Positions 28,172 through 37,079 of a stretch of DNA of 64,000 nucleotides are shown here, in pieces. Below the pieces are notes generated by a model, which was not told the origin of the DNA, did no database searches, and saw only the letters and a list, made by a program, of their open reading frames with translations. Made by a program: the position numbers and the translations under genes. This DNA is from Pseudomonas palmensis (lineage in GTDB: Bacteria; Pseudomonadota; Gammaproteobacteria; Pseudomonadales; Pseudomonadaceae): contig NZ_JAFKEC010000001.1 of assembly GCF_017848315.1 (NCBI RefSeq), positions 186,001 to 250,000 on the forward strand, given 5' to 3'. Position 1 is the first letter of the stretch. Every line of letters begins with the position of its first letter.

Positions 28172-30088
28172 ATGTACCGTTGGTTCGCCCACCATCTGGG
28201 CAATTTTAGCGTCACGCTCAAACTCGGCATCGGCTTCGGCACCGTGTTGCTGCTGACCCTGCTGATCGCACTCACCGGCTGGCAGGGGCTCAACGGTGTC
28301 ACCCAGCGCGGCGACACCCTGGGCGAGATTTCCAGGATTCACCAGATCACCCAGGACCTGCGCATCGCCCGCCAGACCTATGAGCACAAACGCGATGCCG
28401 CCAGCGCCGACGCGGTAGAAAACGCCCTGGTAGAGCTGGATCGCCAGCTCAAGAACGTGGAACAGCACATACCGCCCAGCGAAAACGGCGACCGCCTGCA
28501 ACGCCAGAACGAGGCGGTTGCCCAGTACCAGCGCGCCTTCGCCGACCTCAAGCAGGCGGCCCAGGCCCGCGAGGCCAGCCGTGCGACCATGAGCAGCAGC
28601 GCGGAAAAGACCGCCGCATCGCTGGATCAGGTAGAGCGCGGGCTGCTGCAAGGCGGCGATATCCAGACCTTCAACAGCGCCGTGCAGGCCAAGGCGCTGA
28701 TGCTGCAGGCCCGCTTCCACGTGCGTGGCTACATCTTCAGCGGGCAGGCCGAGCTACAGCAGACCGCCCTGCAGGCCATCGACCAGGCCCTGAGCGTCAT
28801 CCGCAGCCTGCCGGCCAAGGTGCCGGCCGAGCATGCCGATGCCCTGGCCGCCGCCACCCAGGCGCTGGCCACCTACCGCAACGCGGTGGAGCAGTTCAGC
28901 CAGTCCCAGGCCGCCAATGACGCGGCCCTGCAGCACATGGCCGAACAGGGCACGCTGCTGATCGACCTGAGCCAGCAGATGAGCCGCAGCCTCACCCAGC
29001 TGCGCGACGACGAATCGCAGCACGCCCAGTCGATGCTGGCCCTGGCCACGGCGCTGGCGCTGTTCTTCGGCATCCTCGCCTCGTGGGCCATCACCCGCCA
29101 GATCGTCGTACCCCTGCGCCACACCCTCGGCGCCGTGGACCGCATCGCCAGCGGCGACCTGCGCCACGACCTGCGCGTGGAGCGCAGCGACGAACTCGGC
29201 CAGTTGCAGCACAGCATGCAGCGCATGACCGTGAACCTGCGCCAGCTGATCGGCGGTATCGGCGATGGTGTCACCCAGATCGCCAGCGCCGCCGAGCAGC
29301 TCTCGGCCGTCACCGAGCAGACCAGCGCCGGGGTCAACAATCAAAAGGTCGAGACCGACCAGGTGGCCACGGCCATGAACGAGATGGCCGCCACCGTGCA
29401 GGAAGTGGCGCGCAACGCCGAAGAGGCCTCGGAGGCGGCGCAGATGGCCGACCAGCAGGCCCGCGAAGGCGACCGCGTGGTGGGCGAGGCCATCGACCAG
29501 ATCGAGCGCCTGGCCGCCGAGGTGGAACACTCCAGCGAAGCCATGGGTCAGCTCAAGGCCGAAAGCGCCAAGATCGGCAGCGTGCTCGACGTGATCAAGT
29601 CGGTGGCCCAGCAGACCAACCTGCTGGCCCTCAACGCCGCCATCGAGGCCGCTCGTGCCGGTGAGGCCGGGCGCGGTTTCGCGGTGGTTGCCGATGAAGT
29701 GCGCAGCCTGGCCCAGCGCACACAGCAATCGACCGAAGAGATCGAGGAGCTGATCGCCGGCCTGCAGAACGGCACCCAGCAGGTCGCCACGGTGATGGAC
29801 AACAGCCGCAGCCTGACCGGCAGCAGCGTCGAGCTGACCCGTCGCGCCGGCACCTCGCTGGAAACCATTACCCGCACCGTGTCCTCGATCCAGGCCATGA
29901 ACCAGCAGATCGCCGCCGCTGCCGAGCAGCAGAGCGCAGTGGCCGAAGAGATCAACCGCAGCGTGATGACGGTGCGCGATGTGTCCGACCAGACCAGCGC
30001 CGCCAGCGAAGAGACCGCCGCCTCCAGCGTCGAGCTGGCGCGCCTGGGCACCCACCTGCAGACCCTGGTCGCCCGCTTCAGCCTGTAA
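28172..30088 (+). CDS. Methyl-accepting chemoreceptor 1, helical-bimodular (McpS/McpQ-like)
   Basis: Chemoreceptor of 638 residues. Membrane segments lie at about 17-37 and 288-308, with a periplasmic helical domain of about 250 residues between them, the size of the HBM domain that in P. putida McpS and McpQ binds organic acids. The motif [13 protein letters not shown] at about 179-191 has paired Arg and is close to the ligand Arg region of McpS. A HAMP domain and a signalling domain with [20 protein letters not shown] follow. No C-terminal pentapeptide. Its position after rsmE suggests orthology with McpQ (citrate) of KT2440, which I cannot confirm without alignment. First of three tandem paralogues. 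Confidence 0.92.
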   Translation: MYRWFAHHLGNFSVTLKLGIGFGTVLLLTLLIALTGWQGLNGVTQRGDTLGEISRIHQITQDLRIARQTYEHKRDAASADAVENALVELDRQLKNVEQHIPPSENGDRLQRQNEAVAQYQRAFADLKQAAQAREASRATMSSSAEKTAASLDQVERGLLQGGDIQTFNSAVQAKALMLQARFHVRGYIFSGQAELQQTALQAIDQALSVIRSLPAKVPAEHADALAAATQALATYRNAVEQFSQSQAANDAALQHMAEQGTLLIDLSQQMSRSLTQLRDDESQHAQSMLALATALALFFGILASWAITRQIVVPLRHTLGAVDRIASGDLRHDLRVERSDELGQLQHSMQRMTVNLRQLIGGIGDGVTQIASAAEQLSAVTEQTSAGVNNQKVETDQVATAMNEMAATVQEVARNAEEASEAAQMADQQAREGDRVVGEAIDQIERLAAEVEHSSEAMGQLKAESAKIGSVLDVIKSVAQQTNLLALNAAIEAARAGEAGRGFAVVADEVRSLAQRTQQSTEEIEELIAGLQNGTQQVATVMDNSRSLTGSSVELTRRAGTSLETITRTVSSIQAMNQQIAAAAEQQSAVAEEINRSVMTVRDVSDQTSAASEETAASSVELARLGTHLQTLVARFSL

Positions 30089-30100
30089 CCCCCCGCCCTG

Positions 30101-30126
30101 CCGGCAGCGGCGTTGATCGCTGCCGG
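30101..30126 (+). terminator. Hairpin after chemoreceptor 1
   Basis: CCGGCAGCG pairs perfectly with CGCTGCCGG over an eight-base loop just after the stop codon. There is no clear T-run, so termination may be weak. Confidence 0.45.
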
Positions 30127-30165
30127 TGTCCGGCCCCCTGTGGCCGCCGAACAAATAGCGAAAAG

Positions 30166-30188
30166 TCCTACAGCGTTTGCAGGTCCAG
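30166..30188 (+). repeat. Duplicated leader block upstream of chemoreceptor 2
   Basis: This 23-base block differs at one position from 32213-32235, upstream of the next receptor gene. It lies directly before the GCCGATG element and appears to have been copied along with the gene. Confidence 0.75.
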
Positions 30189-30210
30189 ACCTTGGCGCTC
30201 CAGCCGATGC
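30184..30210 (+). promoter_or_regulatory. Sigma-28-like promoter candidate of chemoreceptor 2
   Basis: GCCGATGC at 30203-30210 with TCCAGACC eleven bases upstream. The -10 matches six of eight bases; the -35 is weak (three of eight). Support comes mainly from the same GCCGATG in the same place upstream of the two other receptors. Confidence 0.4.
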
Positions 30211-30264
30211 GTTCGCATTGGCGCACCCACGGGTGCGTCTGAACCTCGTACCTGGAGAGCCACC

Positions 30265-32181
30265 ATGCTTGTGACGATGAATCGGATGCTGGGCAACCTG
30301 AGCATTCAACTGAAACTGGCCCTGGGCTTTGCCCTGGTTCTGTTGCTGACGCTGGGTATCGCCCTGATCGGCTGGACCACCCTGGAAGACCTTGCCGACC
30401 GTAGCGACAAGCTCACCGACATCGGGGCGGTGAACAAGGAGATCCAGGATGTGCGCAACCAGCGGCTGGTCTACGAGCGCAACCTTGAGCCTGCCGTCGG
30501 CCAGCAGATGGACAAGGAACTGGACGACGTGGCCGAGCGCCTGGCCTACCTGCAGCAGCGCCTCAACGTGCCGGCCAACCTTGCCCGGGTACAACGCCAG
30601 GAAAACACCCTCGACCAGTACCGGCGCACCTTCGCCGAGCTGCAGACCACGGTGCAGGCGCGCCAGCAGGCACGCGACGCCCTGGGCAGCAGCGCCGAAC
30701 GCGCGGTGGTGCTGCTGGCGCCAGTCGGGCAGGCCCTGCGCGAGCGTGCCGACTTCAGCGCCTACGCCAGCCTGGTGACGGTGGACCAGCAGATCCAGCA
30801 GGCCCGCTTTCACCTGCGCGGCTACACCTACAGCGGCCGCGCCGAATTCGAGGCACCGGCACTGGCCGCCATCGACCAGGCGGCCAGCCAGCTTGACGCA
30901 CTGCCCGACAGGCTACCGAGCACCTATCGCGACACCTTGCGTGCCGCCGCGGGGGCACTGGCCGACTACCGCGCTGCCGTGCTCGACTTCAGCGCGGCGC
31001 GCAGCGCCAGCGACTCGGCCCTGCAGCACCTGGCACAGCTGGGCGACAGCCTGCTGGCGGTGAGCGACGAGCTGACCCAGTCGCAGACCGAGCTGGTCGA
31101 CCAGCAGGCCCTGCAGGCACGCTACAACCTGGGCCTGGCGATCGCCGTTGCGCTGCTGCTGGGCATCGCGGCCGCGTGGGTGATCACCCGCCAGATCACC
31201 ACGCCCCTGCAGCAGACCCTGCGCCTGGTCGAACGGGTGGCCGGCGGCGACCTGAGCCAGACCGTGGTGGCCGAGCGACGCGACGAGCTGGGCGAGCTGC
31301 AGCGTGCGATGCAGCGCATGACCGTGAGCCTGCGCGAGCTGGTCGGTGGCATCGGCGAGGGCGTGACCCAGATCGCCAGCGCCGCCGAGCAGCTCTCGGC
31401 CGTGACCGAGCAGACCAGCAGCGGGGTCAGCACGCAGAAGGTCGAAACCGACCAGGTGGCCACTGCCATGCATGAAATGGCCGCTACCGTGCAGGATGTG
31501 GCGCGCAATGCCGAGCAGGCCAGCGAGGCCGCCACCCTGGCCGACCAGCAGGCCGGCGAAGGCGATCGGGTGGTCAGCGAGGCCATCGACGAGATCGAGC
31601 GCCTGGCGGCGGCGGTCGACCACTCCGGCGAAGCCATGGCCCAGCTCAAGGCCGAAAGCGACAAGATCGGCAGCGTGCTCGACGTGATCAAGTCGGTAGC
31701 CCAGCAGACCAACCTGCTGGCGCTCAACGCGGCCATCGAGGCCGCCCGCGCCGGCGAGGCCGGGCGCGGCTTCGCCGTGGTCGCCGACGAGGTACGCGGC
31801 CTGGCCCGACGCACCCAGCAATCCACCGAAGAGATCGAAGGCCTGATCGCCGGCCTGCACCGCGGCACCTCCGAGGTCGCCGGGATTCTGGACAACAGCC
31901 GCGAGCTGACCCTGAGCAGCGTCGAGCTGACCCGGCGCGCCGGCACCTCGCTGGCCACCATCAGCACCACGGTGTCGTCGATCCAGGCGATGAACCAGCA
32001 GATTGCGGCCGCGGCCGAACAGCAAAGTGCAGTGGCCGAGGAAATCAACCGCAGCGTGATCAACGTGCGCGACGTGTCCGACCAGACCAGCGCCGCCAGC
32101 GAAGAGACCGCGGCCTCCAGCATCGAGCTGGCACGCCTGGGGGTTCAATTGCAGGCGCTGGTCGGGCGCTTCCAGCTCTAG
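30265..32181 (+). CDS. Methyl-accepting chemoreceptor 2, helical-bimodular
   Basis: Second tandem paralogue, 638 residues, aligning without gaps to receptor 1 across the N-terminal 200 residues. Membrane segments lie at about 17-37 and 288-308. The ligand-domain motif is preserved as [13 protein letters not shown] at 179-191. The signalling tip matches receptor 1, and the two C-termini are almost identical over the last 200 residues, while the rest of the periplasmic domains have diverged. The ATG at 30265 is preceded by GGAGA; an alternative ATG four codons later is possible. A ligand related to organic acids is inferred only. Confidence 0.9.
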   Translation: MLVTMNRMLGNLSIQLKLALGFALVLLLTLGIALIGWTTLEDLADRSDKLTDIGAVNKEIQDVRNQRLVYERNLEPAVGQQMDKELDDVAERLAYLQQRLNVPANLARVQRQENTLDQYRRTFAELQTTVQARQQARDALGSSAERAVVLLAPVGQALRERADFSAYASLVTVDQQIQQARFHLRGYTYSGRAEFEAPALAAIDQAASQLDALPDRLPSTYRDTLRAAAGALADYRAAVLDFSAARSASDSALQHLAQLGDSLLAVSDELTQSQTELVDQQALQARYNLGLAIAVALLLGIAAAWVITRQITTPLQQTLRLVERVAGGDLSQTVVAERRDELGELQRAMQRMTVSLRELVGGIGEGVTQIASAAEQLSAVTEQTSSGVSTQKVETDQVATAMHEMAATVQDVARNAEQASEAATLADQQAGEGDRVVSEAIDEIERLAAAVDHSGEAMAQLKAESDKIGSVLDVIKSVAQQTNLLALNAAIEAARAGEAGRGFAVVADEVRGLARRTQQSTEEIEGLIAGLHRGTSEVAGILDNSRELTLSSVELTRRAGTSLATISTTVSSIQAMNQQIAAAAEQQSAVAEEINRSVINVRDVSDQTSAASEETAASSIELARLGVQLQALVGRFQL

Positions 32182-32212
32182 GTGGAATTTTCCGCCTGCA
32201 AGATGGGAATTT

Positions 32213-32235
32213 TCCTACAGCATTTGCAGGTCCAG
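32213..32235 (+). repeat. Duplicated leader block upstream of chemoreceptor 3
   Basis: TCCTACAGCATTTGCAGGTC plus three bases; 22 of 23 positions match 30166-30188. Confidence 0.75.
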
Positions 32236-32257
32236 CTTGGCCTCCAGTGGCCGATGA
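32231..32257 (+). promoter_or_regulatory. Sigma-28-like promoter candidate of chemoreceptor 3
   Basis: TCCAGCTT, eleven bases, then GCCGATGA: five of eight and seven of eight matches to the FliA consensus with exact spacing. It lies about 64 bases before the ATG at 32321. Confidence 0.5.
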
Positions 32258-32320
32258 GCACAGGTAGCTGCGCCCGACCCTATCCAGGCGCTACATCCCT
32301 CATTTCACTGGAGAACCGTC

Positions 32321-34252
32321 ATGTTCGCACCTTTGTACCGGATGCTTGGCAACCTGAGCGTCAGGCTCAAGCTGGCCCTGGGATTTGCCAGCGTCCTGCT
32401 GCTGACGCTGGCGACCACCCTGGGCGGCTGGCATGCACTGAACGAATCCATCGACAGCTCGCAGCGCCTCACCCAGATTGCCGCGATCAACGACCTGAGC
32501 AAGGACCTGCGTGCCGAGCGCATCACCTACCGGGTGCTGGCGGACGACGAGAGCAGGCGCAGGATCAGCGCGACCCTGACCGAACTGGAGCGCCTGCTGC
32601 AGAGCATGCTGGGGCAGTTCGACGATGCGGCCGACCGCCAGGTGATCACGGCCAATCAGCAGGTGGTCGGCCAGTTCGTGCGCGACTTCGACACCTTGCA
32701 GCAGGCCGTCGGCACGCGCCATACGCACGAAACCGCCCTGCGTGAACAGGAGCAGCGCCTGCTCGACGGCATCGACACGCTGGAGCAGAAGACCCTGCTG
32801 GGCGAGCGCCAGGGCAGCGAACGGCAGGCCTCGGAGCAGCGCCTGTTCGCAACGCTTGCACGACACATCGAGACCGCCGGCCAGCAAAGCCGCGCCCCGG
32901 CCTATACCTTCAGCCCGCTGAGTGCCTTCGAGCAGGTGGGTGCCAGCGCGCTCGGCGCCGCCCAGGCCAGCCTGGCCGATCTGAGGCGCAACCTGCCGCC
33001 CAGCGACCTGCAGGCCACTACCGCCGCGCTCGCCAGCTATGTGCAGTTGCTGGACCGCTACCGCCAGGCCGCCATTGCGGTAGAGCAGCTTCAGGGCGGG
33101 CTGGAGACCATGGGCAACCAGCTGCGCGATGCCAGTCGCGTACTGACCCGACACCAGATCCAGCTGCGCGACGAAGAAGCCCTCGAGGCGCGCAGCATGC
33201 TCAGCGTCATCGCCTTGCTGGCGCTGGTACTCGGCAGCCTGGCCGCGTGGCTGATCACGCGCCAGATCACCGAACCGCTCAGACGCACCCTGCAAGCGGC
33301 GCAATGCATCGCCAAGGGCGACCTGCGCAGCGACCTGCGGGTATCACGCCAGGACGAGCTGGGGCAGTTGCAGAACAGCATGCAGCAGATGGCCCTGAGC
33401 CTGCGCGAGCTGATCGGTGGCATCGGCCAGGGCACCGGCCAGCTGACCGCTGCGGTGGGCGAGCTGTCGAGTGTCGCCGAGCGCACCCAGGTGATGACCG
33501 GCAACCAGAAGGACGAGACCGACCAGGTGGCCACCGCGATGAACGAGATGGCCGCCACGGTACTGGAGGTGGCGCGCAACGCCGAGTTCGCCTCGGCGGC
33601 AGCCACTGCCGCAGACAGCCAGGCGCGCGAAGGCAACCAGGTGGTCAACGACGCCATCGGGCAGATCGAGCAGTTGGCCAGCCAGGTGGAGGAGTCGATC
33701 CTGGCCATGCAGCAGCTGGCGCAGGAGAGCGAGCGTATCGGCAGCATCCTGGATGTGATCAAGTCGGTTTCGTCGCAGACCAACCTGCTGGCGCTCAATG
33801 CCGCCATCGAGGCAGCGCGGGCGGGCGAGGCCGGGCGTGGTTTTGCGGTGGTGGCCGATGAAGTGCGCGGCCTGGCCCAGCGTACCCAGCAGTCCACCGA
33901 GGAGATCGAGGAGCTGATCGGCAACCTGCACAGTGGTACGGCGCAGGTGGTGCACCTGCTCGACAGCAGCCGCGACCTGAGCCGCGACAGCGTCGAACTG
34001 AGCCGGCGGGCGGGCGCGGCGCTGGGGCAGATCACCGAGACAGTGTCGAGCATCCAGGGCATGAACCAGCAGATCGCCACGGCCAGTGAAGAGCAGAGCT
34101 CGGTGGCCGAGGAGATCAACCGCAATGTGATGACGGTGAGGGATATTGCCGATCAGACGACCACGGCGAGCCAGCAGACTGCGGCGTCGAGCGTGGAGCT
34201 GGCGCGGCTGGGGGGGCAGTTGCAGACGTTGGTCGGGCGGTTCAGCCTGTAA
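32321..34252 (+). CDS. Methyl-accepting chemoreceptor 3, divergent helical-bimodular
   Basis: Third tandem paralogue, 643 residues. The N-terminal membrane region and the HAMP/signalling half are clearly homologous to receptors 1 and 2, including [20 protein letters not shown]. The periplasmic part is much more diverged. Where the others have QARFHxRGYxxSG, this one reads [19 protein letters not shown], an interruption of about eight residues that breaks the second Arg. The adaptation region also differs ([12 protein letters not shown]). It probably senses a different ligand or none. ATG with GGAGA upstream. A degenerate REP pair follows the stop. Confidence 0.88.
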   Translation: MFAPLYRMLGNLSVRLKLALGFASVLLLTLATTLGGWHALNESIDSSQRLTQIAAINDLSKDLRAERITYRVLADDESRRRISATLTELERLLQSMLGQFDDAADRQVITANQQVVGQFVRDFDTLQQAVGTRHTHETALREQEQRLLDGIDTLEQKTLLGERQGSERQASEQRLFATLARHIETAGQQSRAPAYTFSPLSAFEQVGASALGAAQASLADLRRNLPPSDLQATTAALASYVQLLDRYRQAAIAVEQLQGGLETMGNQLRDASRVLTRHQIQLRDEEALEARSMLSVIALLALVLGSLAAWLITRQITEPLRRTLQAAQCIAKGDLRSDLRVSRQDELGQLQNSMQQMALSLRELIGGIGQGTGQLTAAVGELSSVAERTQVMTGNQKDETDQVATAMNEMAATVLEVARNAEFASAAATAADSQAREGNQVVNDAIGQIEQLASQVEESILAMQQLAQESERIGSILDVIKSVSSQTNLLALNAAIEAARAGEAGRGFAVVADEVRGLAQRTQQSTEEIEELIGNLHSGTAQVVHLLDSSRDLSRDSVELSRRAGAALGQITETVSSIQGMNQQIATASEEQSSVAEEINRNVMTVRDIADQTTTASQQTAASSVELARLGGQLQTLVGRFSL

Positions 34253-34258
34253 CGGCCT

Positions 34259-34326
34259 CTTCGCCAGCACGGCTGATTCCTGCAGGTACGGCGAAACCCT
34301 GCAGGAGCCAGCCTTGCTGGCGAAGG
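34259..34326. repeat. REP pair, family A, degenerate left copy
   Basis: Inverted TCGCCAGCACGGCTG and CAGCCTTGCTGGCGAAGG copies lie between the convergent third chemoreceptor and the ABC ATPase gene. Confidence 0.75.
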
Positions 34327-34337
34327 CCACGCTGCGG

Positions 34338-35072
34338 TTACAGCACCTGGCGCAGGAACGCCTGGGCTCGTGGGTCCTTCGGCGCAGTGAAGAACGCCTC
34401 CGGTGGCGAATCTTCCAGCAACTTGCCGTGGTCGAAGAACAGCACGCGGTCCGCCACTTCCCGGGCAAAGCCCATTTCGTGGGTCACACAGACCATGGTC
34501 ATGCCTTCCAGGGCCAGGGTCTTCATCACGTCCAGCACCTCGCCAACCATCTCCGGGTCCAGCGCCGAGGTCGGCTCGTCGAACAGCATCACCTTCGGCT
34601 CCATCGCCAGCGCACGGGCAATCGCCACGCGCTGCTGCTGGCCACCAGACAGGCGCGAGGGAAACTCGTTGGCCTTCTGCGCAATGCCCACCTTCTCCAG
34701 CAACGCACGCGCCTTGGCCTCACGCTCGGCCTTGCCACGCTTGCGCACCACCTTCTGCGCCAGGCACAGGTTCTCCAGCACGGTCATGTGCGGGAACAGG
34801 TTGAAGTGCTGGAACACCATGCCGACTTCACGCCGATAGGCATTCACGTCGGTCTTCGGGTCGGCCAGTTGCAGGCCGTCGATGGCCACGGTGCCCTCGT
34901 CGAAGGTTTCCAGGCCGTTGAGGCAGCGCAGGAAGGTCGATTTGCCCGAGCCCGACGGGCCCAGCACCACCAGCACTTCGCCCTTGGCCACGTCGGTACT
35001 GACGTGATCCACCGCACGCACCACCTGCCCACGGGTGTCGAAGACTTTTACCAGGTCACGGACTTCAATCAC
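34338..35072 (-). CDS. Amino-acid ABC transporter ATP-binding protein
   Basis: ATPase of a polar amino-acid uptake system, about 244 residues. Walker [11 protein letters not shown], signature [15 protein letters not shown], Walker [15 protein letters not shown] and the switch His in VTHEMGFA are intact, as in GlnQ/HisP. The GTG at 35072 is preferred: GGAGG lies ten bases before it, whereas the TTG at 35081 is only one base from that site. Either way it overlaps the permease gene end. Specificity cannot be read from the ATPase. Confidence 0.93.
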   Translation of the reverse strand: MIEVRDLVKVFDTRGQVVRAVDHVSTDVAKGEVLVVLGPSGSGKSTFLRCLNGLETFDEGTVAIDGLQLADPKTDVNAYRREVGMVFQHFNLFPHMTVLENLCLAQKVVRKRGKAEREAKARALLEKVGIAQKANEFPSRLSGGQQQRVAIARALAMEPKVMLFDEPTSALDPEMVGEVLDVMKTLALEGMTMVCVTHEMGFAREVADRVLFFDHGKLLEDSPPEAFFTAPKDPRAQAFLRQVL

Positions 35073-36027
35073 TTTGCGCAAGCCTCCGCTCGAGCCGGCT
35101 GGCGAAATGCGACAGCGGCAGGTTGATCAGCAGGTACAGCCCGGCGACGCAGAACCAGATCTCGAACGTGGAGAACGAGGTGGTGATCGCCTCGCGGCCA
35201 CTCTTGGTCAGTTCGGTGATGGCGATCACCGACACCAGCGAGGTGTCCTTGACCAGGCTGATGAACTGCCCGGCCAGCGGCGGCAGCACGCGCTTGAACG
35301 CCTGCGGCAATACCACGTGGCGCATCGACTGGCCGGCGCTCAGGCCCAGCGAACGGGCCGCCTCGCCCTGGCCGCGGGCAATCGACTGCACCCCGGCGCG
35401 CACGATCTCGGCGACATAGGCGCCGGTGAACAGCGCCAGTGCCGCCACCCCGGCAAACTCGCGGGACAGGTTGAGCACGGTGCCGATGAAGAAGTAGAAG
35501 ATGAAGATCTGCACCAGCAGCGGCGTGCCGCGCACCAGCTCCACATACACCGTCGACAGGTCGCGCAGGGTCGGGTTGCTGGACAGCCGGCACAGGCCGG
35601 CGAACAGGCCGATCACCAACCCCAGCACCCCCGCCGCCACCGAGATCCACAAGGTGGTGAACAGGCCCCAGGCCAGCGGCCCGGCGGCCCACTGGTGAGT
35701 CACGCCGATCAGGTCGCCCTCGGCCACGTCGTCGCCACGGTCCATCTGCAGGCTGGCCTGCTCGACGTTCAGCACCTGTTCGGCGCCGCTCTCGTCACGC
35801 AAGGTGACGCGGGCCATGTCGCCCTTGCGCTCGATCGCCTCGATCACGCCGTTTTCGGCGGCGCGCTGGGCAACTTCGGCCTGATAGGCAAAGTACTGCG
35901 GCACGCGGTTCCAGCGCCACTCGTAGGAGATCACCGAGGTTGCGTAATACAGGCTCAGCGCCAGGCCGATCAGGACCAGCGCCGTCAGCCCATGCCAGGG
36001 CCACTGGGCTTTCTTGTGTTTGATCAC
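35065..36027 (-). CDS. Amino-acid ABC transporter permease with periplasmic insert
   Basis: HisM/GlnP-type permease of 320 residues. The EAA loop reads [20 protein letters not shown]. It is about 90 residues longer than typical members: after the first membrane helix (about 11-29) there is a hydrophilic stretch of some 84 residues (32-115), predicted to be periplasmic, before the usual transmembrane core. A single permease probably acts as a homodimer. GTG start, gene order binding protein, permease, ATPase. Confidence 0.92.
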   Translation of the reverse strand: MIKHKKAQWPWHGLTALVLIGLALSLYYATSVISYEWRWNRVPQYFAYQAEVAQRAAENGVIEAIERKGDMARVTLRDESGAEQVLNVEQASLQMDRGDDVAEGDLIGVTHQWAAGPLAWGLFTTLWISVAAGVLGLVIGLFAGLCRLSSNPTLRDLSTVYVELVRGTPLLVQIFIFYFFIGTVLNLSREFAGVAALALFTGAYVAEIVRAGVQSIARGQGEAARSLGLSAGQSMRHVVLPQAFKRVLPPLAGQFISLVKDTSLVSVIAITELTKSGREAITTSFSTFEIWFCVAGLYLLINLPLSHFASRLERRLAQSD

Positions 36028-36103
36028 GGGGGTACTTCCGTAAAAGCGAACGCGCAGGGCCAGCCTGCGCGTCGGGTTTCGAACCGGGCGTGGGGCCGCG
36101 GCC

Positions 36104-36907
36104 TTATTCCATGTCCTTCAGCCAGGCGGTGTCCTTGAACCACTTGTCGTGGATTCGATCGTAGGTGCCGTCGTGCTTGATCTGGTGCAGGAAGTTGTTG
36201 ATGAAGTTCAGGCTGTCGTAGTCGCCCTTCTTCAGGCCGAAGGCCAGCGGTTCGAAGGTGAACGGCTCGTCGAGGAACAGCAGCTTGCCGGCGCCGGCCT
36301 TGTTCACTGCCACCACGTTGTACGGGGCGTCGTAGACGAAGGCGTCGGCCTTGCCGTTGACCACGTCCATCACCGCTTCCTGCTCGTTGTCGTAGCCGTG
36401 GTACTTGGCCTTGCCGATCAGCTTCTTGGCGACCATTTCACCGGTGGTGCCGAGCTTGGAAGTCAGGCGGTACTTCTCGTTGTTCAGGTCCTTGTAGGTC
36501 TTGATCTCGCCGGCCAGCTCCTTGCGGATCAGCAGGGTCTGACCGACCACGATGAAGGGTTCGCTGAAGTTGAGCTTGAGGTTGCGCTCCTGGGTCAGGG
36601 TCATGCCGCTGCCGATCATGTCGAACTTGTCGGTCATCAGGGCCGGGATGATGCCGTCGTAGGCGGTGGAGACGGTTTCCAGCTTGACGCCCATGGACTT
36701 GGCCATGGCCTTGAGGATATCGACTTCGAAGCCGATGATCTCGCCACGCTTGTTGGTCATCTGGAACGGCATGTAGGTAGGGTCCATGCCTACGCGCAAG
36801 GTGCCGCGCTTGACCGCGTCATCGATGGCGCCGGCTGCCTGTGCAGCGTTCACCGTCATCAGTGCCGCGACGCCGATCATCAGCATCGACAGATACTTTT
36901 TCATCAT
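36104..36907 (-). CDS. Amino-acid ABC transporter substrate-binding protein
   Basis: Periplasmic binding protein of the SBP_bac_3 (lysine/arginine/ornithine/His-like) family, 267 residues with a signal peptide likely cleaved after AQA (residue 24). Core motifs include TLRVGMDPTYMPFQM and EIIGFEVDILKAMAK. The GTSTG-like region is GTTGEMVAKK. The frame is open for over 160 codons upstream, but the signal peptide and a GGGGGA site fix the start at 36907. It heads the three-gene importer. The ligand is unknown; a polar amino acid is most likely. Confidence 0.93.
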   Translation of the reverse strand: MMKKYLSMLMIGVAALMTVNAAQAAGAIDDAVKRGTLRVGMDPTYMPFQMTNKRGEIIGFEVDILKAMAKSMGVKLETVSTAYDGIIPALMTDKFDMIGSGMTLTQERNLKLNFSEPFIVVGQTLLIRKELAGEIKTYKDLNNEKYRLTSKLGTTGEMVAKKLIGKAKYHGYDNEQEAVMDVVNGKADAFVYDAPYNVVAVNKAGAGKLLFLDEPFTFEPLAFGLKKGDYDSLNFINNFLHQIKHDGTYDRIHDKWFKDTAWLKDME

Positions 36908-37003
36908 CACCAGATCCCCCAGCAGGAAAACTTCGAGTTTTATTATCGGGGGGGATGCTAACGCATGGGGGGCGTTGTTGGTATCAGAAAAAGGAGTGAA
37001 ACA

Positions 37004-37069
37004 TCGCCGGCAAAGCCGGCTCCTACAACGGCACGGATGACCTGTAGGAGCCAGCGTTGCTGACGAAGG
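37004..37069. repeat. REP pair, family A
   Basis: Inverted TCGCCGGCAAAGCCGGCTCCTAC and GTAGGAGCCAGCGTTGCTGACGA copies lie between opgH and the importer gene. Confidence 0.85.
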
Positions 37070-37079
37070 GGCCCGCAGA

